From contig JAUMBQ010000003.1 in assembly GCA_032119595.1 (NCBI GenBank), positions 62,001-126,000 on the forward strand: a stretch of DNA of 64,000 nt, written 5' to 3'. The notes beneath the pieces were generated by a model. It saw nothing but the letters and a program-made list of their open reading frames with translations. It searched no databases and had not been told where the DNA came from. A program made the position numbers and the translations under genes. This document shows, in pieces, positions 58,133-64,000 of the stretch (position 1 is its first letter; the number at the start of each line of letters is the position of its first letter). The stretch comes from JAGIBJ01 sp032119595 (GTDB lineage: Bacteria; Actinomycetota; Thermoleophilia; Solirubrobacterales; Solirubrobacteraceae).

Positions 58133-59746
58133 TCAGCACAGCGAGACAGCTTTTAGCTGGTCTTGGTGGACCCGGACCACCTTGGAGACGTTGACGTTCT
58201 TGACCTTGCGCGAGGTCGTCGGAATGCCCTCGCATCCAATGGCCTTTTTGCCTGCTTCGGCAACGCGGAAGGCGGCGCCCAGGACCTTGTCGTTCGTCGA
58301 GAAGTAGTTGTGGATGGTGCCCTCCACCGCCGGTTCAACCGAGCGCCAGTCCCACCGGCTTTCGACGGCTGCGCCGAGCAGATGCATCGACTGAACCCGC
58401 GGATGTGGCTCGTGGCGGGTCGCGAGTGATTCCGCCGTCGCCGTCATGACCCTCGCTCCCAGGCTGAAGCCGATCAGCACCACGGAGTCCAAATCGGCGC
58501 GCACGATGGCGTCGGCCAGCACCGCACCGGTCATCGAGGCACGCGTCCTCGCCACATGCCAAGGGTTCTTCGCGAGACTCGCGCCGTTGAACACCGCGCT
58601 CAGCGGACCCAGCCGCTTGCCCGCGGTCTTCGCGGCTTGCGCGGCCAGCGCGGCCGCGGCCTTCGCCGCCGGGAGCCGAGCGACCGCCGGGGTGAGAAAG
58701 GCATTCAGCGACTTCAGTTCCTTCGCGCCCCAGCTCAGCCGGTACACGGTCGCATCGGGGTATTTCTCGCCGACGATGCGTTCCCATGCACCCCAACCGG
58801 ACTTGCCTTCAGAGAGGAACCCGTCAGCGAAGATCACCGTCTCCGGGCCTCCGTCGGACACTTTCTCGAATCCGAACGACTTGTCGCTGCGCACGTAGGC
58901 ATTCGCCACGCTTGCTCCGGACGCTCCGCCAAGTCCGGCCCCCGCGGCCGTGACGACCACGACTCCCCCAGCCATCCCATAGCCACTCGCAGTGATAGCC
59001 CCGCCCCCGAGCAGTGCCAGCCCGTGGCTCGTGGCCGCCGCACCAGACAGGCCGGTCCAAGCACCGAGCGCGCCACCGATCGCCGGCGCAGCGACGAAGG
59101 CCAGCGGACCGACCACCGCGACACCGGCGACCGACACCGCCGCGATCGTGGAGAACCTCTTCGCGTTGAAGCGCTCAAACTCGAGCCACGGCAGATACGC
59201 ATCCAGCGAGTCGACCTGAGCTTCCAACTTCTCGAACGACGGAATCTCGTGACGGTGTTCCGCACAGAACCGCGTCCGCTCGCCGGGGCCGCCACCCCGG
59301 TCGGCGAAATTGCGGCACCTCGGGATGTCGCACCGGCCGGTAGGCGAGCCGCATTCCGTGCACACGTAGCGGCGTGTGCGCAGCTTCGTTCTCGAGCGCG
59401 CAAGCCGATGGTCAGACTTCGCCAAACAGTCGGAACACCATCCGTGCTCGGTCGCGTCGGTGAGTTCGCCGAGCAGGGCGCCGATGTCCTCGGCTGCTTT
59501 GCGCCACTTCGTCGCTTCTCTTGCGTGATGCTCGCGGTTCTGTGCGTCCCGCGTGCGCCTCCGCTGGTACTCGTGGCCCGCAAATTGCTGCACTGCGCCC
59601 ACGGCGGCTTGCGTCGGGAGGCCTTCTGGGGCCACCTCGACATCGGCAACGCCACCGATCCAGCTGACCGTCACCGCAAGTCCCGCATCGCCGGTCAGCC
59701 GGCATGTGTACCCCGCCGTGCCCTTTGGCTTGTAGTCGATCCGCAT
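58133..59746 (-). CDS. DUF726-like alpha/beta hydrolase with Cys-rich N-terminus
   Basis: 537 residues. The N-terminal part (about 90-190) has Cys/His clusters (WCSDCLAKSDH, YVCTECGSPTGRCDIPRCRNF, FCAEHRHE) likely binding zinc. The middle (about 215-320) is very hydrophobic, Gly/Ala-rich (VAGVAVVGPLAFVAAPAIGGAL, GMAGGVVVVTAAGAGLGG), probably membrane-inserted. The C-terminal domain has ETVIFADGFLSEGKSGWGAW and the nucleophile elbow VVLIGFSLGARVM followed by QSMHLLGAAVE, as in DUF726/TMCO4 hydrolases. The substrate is unknown. ATG 59746 is chosen for the GGGGGAG seven bases upstream. It lies immediately outside the right attachment repeat, so it may be chromosomal or part of a larger accessory region. 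Confidence 0.78.
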   Translation of the reverse strand: MRIDYKPKGTAGYTCRLTGDAGLAVTVSWIGGVADVEVAPEGLPTQAAVGAVQQFAGHEYQRRRTRDAQNREHHAREATKWRKAAEDIGALLGELTDATEHGWCSDCLAKSDHRLARSRTKLRTRRYVCTECGSPTGRCDIPRCRNFADRGGGPGERTRFCAEHRHEIPSFEKLEAQVDSLDAYLPWLEFERFNAKRFSTIAAVSVAGVAVVGPLAFVAAPAIGGALGAWTGLSGAAATSHGLALLGGGAITASGYGMAGGVVVVTAAGAGLGGASGASVANAYVRSDKSFGFEKVSDGGPETVIFADGFLSEGKSGWGAWERIVGEKYPDATVYRLSWGAKELKSLNAFLTPAVARLPAAKAAAALAAQAAKTAGKRLGPLSAVFNGASLAKNPWHVARTRASMTGAVLADAIVRADLDSVVLIGFSLGARVMTATAESLATRHEPHPRVQSMHLLGAAVESRWDWRSVEPAVEGTIHNYFSTNDKVLGAAFRVAEAGKKAIGCEGIPTTSRKVKNVNVSKVVRVHQDQLKAVSLC

Positions 59747-59899
59747 GGCCACGCTCCCCCTTGTCCGTCGCCGCGGCACCGCCACGCCTACCCCTTCAGA
59801 TCGTCGCCCTGGCAGGCACAGAACTTGACCCGGTCCAGTGCTCACCTTGTTTAGAGCCACGGCTTCACCGGTCCAGCGTTGCGACTCGATTTGGCGCGT

Positions 59900-60463
59900 T
59901 CACTCCGCGTCGACCCAGGCGTTCCAGGCCCAATCGCAGCCGACGTTTTGGGGGATGTCGGGGATGATCGGCTGCATGAGGCCGGTGGTGGTGTGGTCCA
60001 GACCGCGTGCGTGACCGAGCTCGTGGCGGACCAGTGTGCAGATCTGGGACTCGTCGAACCGGTGGAGGGCCCGGGCGTTGAGCCAGATCTGACAGTCGCG
60101 GCCGGGCTTGCCACGGAGGAAGAACCCAGCAAGATTCTTCGGCTCGTCGCCGCTTTGGCGCCGCTTCTTTCTCATCGCGGACTGCTTCTGCGCGGTGATG
60201 ATCACGCGGCCCGTGGGGCAGCGGACCGGGTCCAGCGGCAGCTTGGCATCCGGCAGGTCCGAGTCGGACTCGAACAAGAGCGTCTCCGACACGGCGTCCT
60301 GCACCTCCTCGGACTGCTTCGGCATCGCCTTCACGAGCGCTGAGGTGGACCCGTCGCCCAATGAGAAGGAGAAGTCCTCGGCAGCGACCGCGGTGTTTGG
60401 GAAGACCAACATCGCGGCGACGAGCAGCCGGCGGAGGTGTTTGGCGGAGCTCGTGGCCTGCAT
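59900..60463 (-). CDS. Small secreted metzincin metalloprotease (matrixin-like)
   Basis: 187 residues. Signal peptide (LRRLLVAAMLVFPNTAVAAED), then a catalytic domain with CTLVRHELGHARGLDHTTTGLMQP, the complete HExxHxxGxxH zinc motif and Met-turn of metzincins. Cys residues near RDCQIWLNARAL and at the terminus (NVGCDWAWNAW) may form a disulfide. It lacks a long propeptide. ATG at 60463 or 60481 are both possible; the open frame to 60634 is not supported. Confidence 0.82.
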   Translation of the reverse strand: MQATSSAKHLRRLLVAAMLVFPNTAVAAEDFSFSLGDGSTSALVKAMPKQSEEVQDAVSETLLFESDSDLPDAKLPLDPVRCPTGRVIITAQKQSAMRKKRRQSGDEPKNLAGFFLRGKPGRDCQIWLNARALHRFDESQICTLVRHELGHARGLDHTTTGLMQPIIPDIPQNVGCDWAWNAWVDAE

Positions 60464-60675
60464 GGCGGTTCGCCCTGTCATCGACCGACGACGGTGCTCA
60501 CCGTAGCCCTGCCTGGTCGTGCAAACCTCCCGCCTACGAAAGCCCAGATTTGCCTTCGGGTCCGCCCCGCCTCGTCCCACTCCGAGCCCGGCCGCGGCAG
60601 CCCGGGGAGTTCTCCGCAGTCGCCAAGGGGGCAATCGCGGATGAGTTGTCCGCCTCGCGCTGGAAGCTTGAGCGT

Positions 60676-61671
60676 ATGAGCGCCGTCTCGCTATCTCTTT
60701 CTCCGACGCAAACGACCGCGGCGCGCCAACGGGGTGCCGCGCCCGACCGCGATCTCGGGCCGCCGCTACTGGACCTCGCCATGCTGCCGGCGGTCGACGT
60801 TCGCGAAACGCTCAGGTCGTGGGTGTACCTGAGTGGCGACCGGGCCTACAAGCTGCGCAAGCCGCTGCGGTTCCCGCTCGTGGACCAGTCAACGGCGCGG
60901 GCGCGGCGCGCGCTGGCGATGCAGGAGCTGCGACTCAACCAGGACCTCGCGCCCGCGACGTATCTCGGGATTCGGTCGGTAACGACCCCAGGCGGCGAAG
61001 ATGTCGCGGTTGAGATGCGCCGCTTTGATGAGGCCAACACCCTGGCCGGCCGGCTGCAGACCGGACGGGCGCATCCGTCTCTGCTCGCGGAACTCGGCCG
61101 GCACCTAGCCCAGCACCACGCTTCACTGCCATCGCTGGCGGAGGGCGGCGCCGCGGCCACCCTCGCGCACATGCGTCGCAACGCGGCCATCCTCGCCGAC
61201 GCCCGCGGCTCACTGCTGTCGGCCTCGCGACTGGGTCAGCTGCTCCGGCCGCTGGAACTGGCCGCCTTGCGCCACGCCGATGCCTTGGATGCGCGCGCGG
61301 CGGGCGGCGCCTGGCGAGAAGGTCATGGCGCACTGCGAGCCGCCCACATCGTGGTCGACGAGCGCGGAACGCGGATCGTCGACCGGCTCGAATTCGACCG
61401 GGATCTCCGCGTGGGCGATGTCGGCTGCGACCTCGCGTCGCTCCTGATGGACCTCGACGCACTCGGCCACCAAGGCGCCGCTGACACGATTCTCGCCGCC
61501 TACCGTGAAGCAGGCGGCGACCCCGGATCTGACGAACTCCTCGCAATGTGGTCGGCGCAGCGCGCGACGGAGTCGATCACCGTCGCGCTGCTGCGCGCCG
61601 CGCAGCCGGGCGGTGAGCGGGCACTCGACAACGTCCGGGCGCTGGTGGTGATCGCTGAGCGGCTCGCGTAG
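60676..61671 (+). CDS. APH-fold protein with HGD catalytic Asp replaced by Ala
   Basis: 331 residues similar to the COG2187-type aminoglycoside phosphotransferase-like family: RSWVYLSGDRAYKLRKPLRFPLVDQS with the ATP-site Lys, ALAMQELRLNQDLAPATYLGI, and the C-terminal block TRIVDRLEFDRDLRVGDVGCDLASLLMDLD. The catalytic loop reads REGHGALRAAHIV, where active members have HGD; the Asp is Ala while the rest is conserved. The metal-site residue (DRLEFD) is kept. It may be a pseudokinase or use another residue. The family is often fused to an AAA kinase domain, which is missing here. Confidence 0.8.
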   Translation: MSAVSLSLSPTQTTAARQRGAAPDRDLGPPLLDLAMLPAVDVRETLRSWVYLSGDRAYKLRKPLRFPLVDQSTARARRALAMQELRLNQDLAPATYLGIRSVTTPGGEDVAVEMRRFDEANTLAGRLQTGRAHPSLLAELGRHLAQHHASLPSLAEGGAAATLAHMRRNAAILADARGSLLSASRLGQLLRPLELAALRHADALDARAAGGAWREGHGALRAAHIVVDERGTRIVDRLEFDRDLRVGDVGCDLASLLMDLDALGHQGAADTILAAYREAGGDPGSDELLAMWSAQRATESITVALLRAAQPGGERALDNVRALVVIAERLA

Positions 61672-61985
61672 GGACGGTTGGCGTCGACACCATTTCGCCC
61701 GCGGAACGCTGGTCCGGTGTCCACGTCTGCGGAAACGCTGGCCGCTGGCGCGCGTGGACACCAAATGGCCCGCGGAACGCTGGTCCGGTGTCTGCGTCTG
61801 CGGAAACGCTGGCCGCTGGCGCGCGTGGACATCAAATGGCCCGCGGAACGCCGGTCCGGTGTCCACGCTCGGGAACCGGGGTGTGCAGCGGCCCTCGCGG
61901 CCCTCGCGCCCCTGCGGCAAACCACGGAGCGGGCGCGCGGCGGCGGGCGGTTGCCTTGCGGGCGGCGTCCGGCGATGCTGGGGTG
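61672..61985. other. Intergenic region carrying the 71-bp repeats
   Basis: 314 bases between the APH-fold gene and the P-type ATPase gene. Apart from the tandem repeats it contains a CGGCCCTCGCGGCCCTCGCG run; no gene was found. The ATPase promoter should lie at its right end. Confidence 0.5.
61683..61866. repeat. 71-bp tandem repeat, about 2.6 copies
   Basis: Units start at 61683, 61754 and 61825, exactly 71 bases apart and nearly identical. Each unit begins with GTGGACACC-like sequence and has GGTGTCCAC about 34 bases later, so it can fold into a hairpin around CCCGCGGAACGC. The third unit is cut after GGTGTCCACG. A related solo copy is at 8398-8436. Confidence 0.9.
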
Positions 61986-63926
<1,941 letters not shown>

Positions 63927-64000
63927 CGCCCAGTCACCCGTCCGTGCGACAGCGCGGGATCGTGCAAGTCCACTGCAAGGATTCTGCAACGAGGCGGGCG

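Noticed and set aside
61683..61866. CRISPR array
   Set aside because: Units of 71 bases follow each other without unique spacers, there are under three copies, and no cas gene is present.

Overview
The window is very G+C-rich, gene-dense bacterial DNA with GTG and TTG starts, frequent 4-base start/stop overlaps, and terminators made of strong hairpins without long T runs. The gene content suggests an actinobacterium, most likely class Thermoleophilia (Solirubrobacter/Conexibacter/Patulibacter relatives). The reasons are the alaS-ruvX-mltG-aroE-pilB-pilT-pilC order, an IscU-like/MnmA fusion, and several secreted NHL, beta-propeller and decapeptide-repeat proteins. The class is inferred from gene content; no marker gene was compared.

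Layout. 1-6.1 kb: a second, left-truncated PilB/GspE-type ATPase, a large CHASE3-HAMP-GAF-PAS histidine kinase and, divergently, a c-di-GMP phosphodiesterase (EAL) with a heptad-repeat N-terminus. 6.2-12.8 kb: RecQ, an AcoR-like GAF regulator divergent from an aldehyde dehydrogenase, a small protein with an internal duplication, and a NERD-domain protein. 12.9-25 kb: a secreted propeller protein, then a leftward operon of alaS, ruvX, mltG, aroE, pilB, pilT and pilC, combining housekeeping genes with type IV pilus motors. 25-34 kb: a secreted endonuclease/exonuclease/phosphatase-fold protein, the MnmA fusion, a ThrE-like exporter, a choloylglycine-hydrolase-like enzyme, and hisS-aspS. 34-48.9 kb: a CHASE2 nucleotide cyclase with an Asp-Gly microsatellite, an NHL protein, a cutinase-like lipase, a Crp/Fnr regulator with two palindromic operator-like sites beside a repeat protein, a metallo-beta-lactamase-fold hydrolase, glutamate formimidoyltransferase, an aminopeptidase, a YciF-like ferritin-fold protein, an ECF sigma factor with a putative anti-sigma partner, and a YqeY protein.

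49.0-58.1 kb is the most interesting part: a probable integrative island inserted at the 3' end of a tRNA-Met gene. The last 19 bases of the tRNA body recur at 58055-58073, followed by a second terminator-like sequence. Inside are tandem 13-bp repeats resembling integrase arm sites, an excisionase-like HTH gene, a translationally coupled three-gene cassette (SMC/ABC-like ATPase, soluble histidine kinase, receiver domain fused to an aminoglycoside-phosphotransferase-like kinase), a Mrr-like nuclease fused to a NACHT/STAND-like NTPase, and a HicA-HicB toxin-antitoxin pair in one reading frame. No integrase gene was found. The content reads like a phage-defence island, and the ATPase-kinase-receiver/phosphotransferase trio does not match a named system I can recall.

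58.1-64 kb: a DUF726-like alpha/beta hydrolase with a Cys-rich N-terminus, a small secreted metzincin, an APH-fold protein whose HGD motif has become HGA, a 71-bp tandem repeat related to a copy near 8.4 kb, and a P1B-type metal ATPase.
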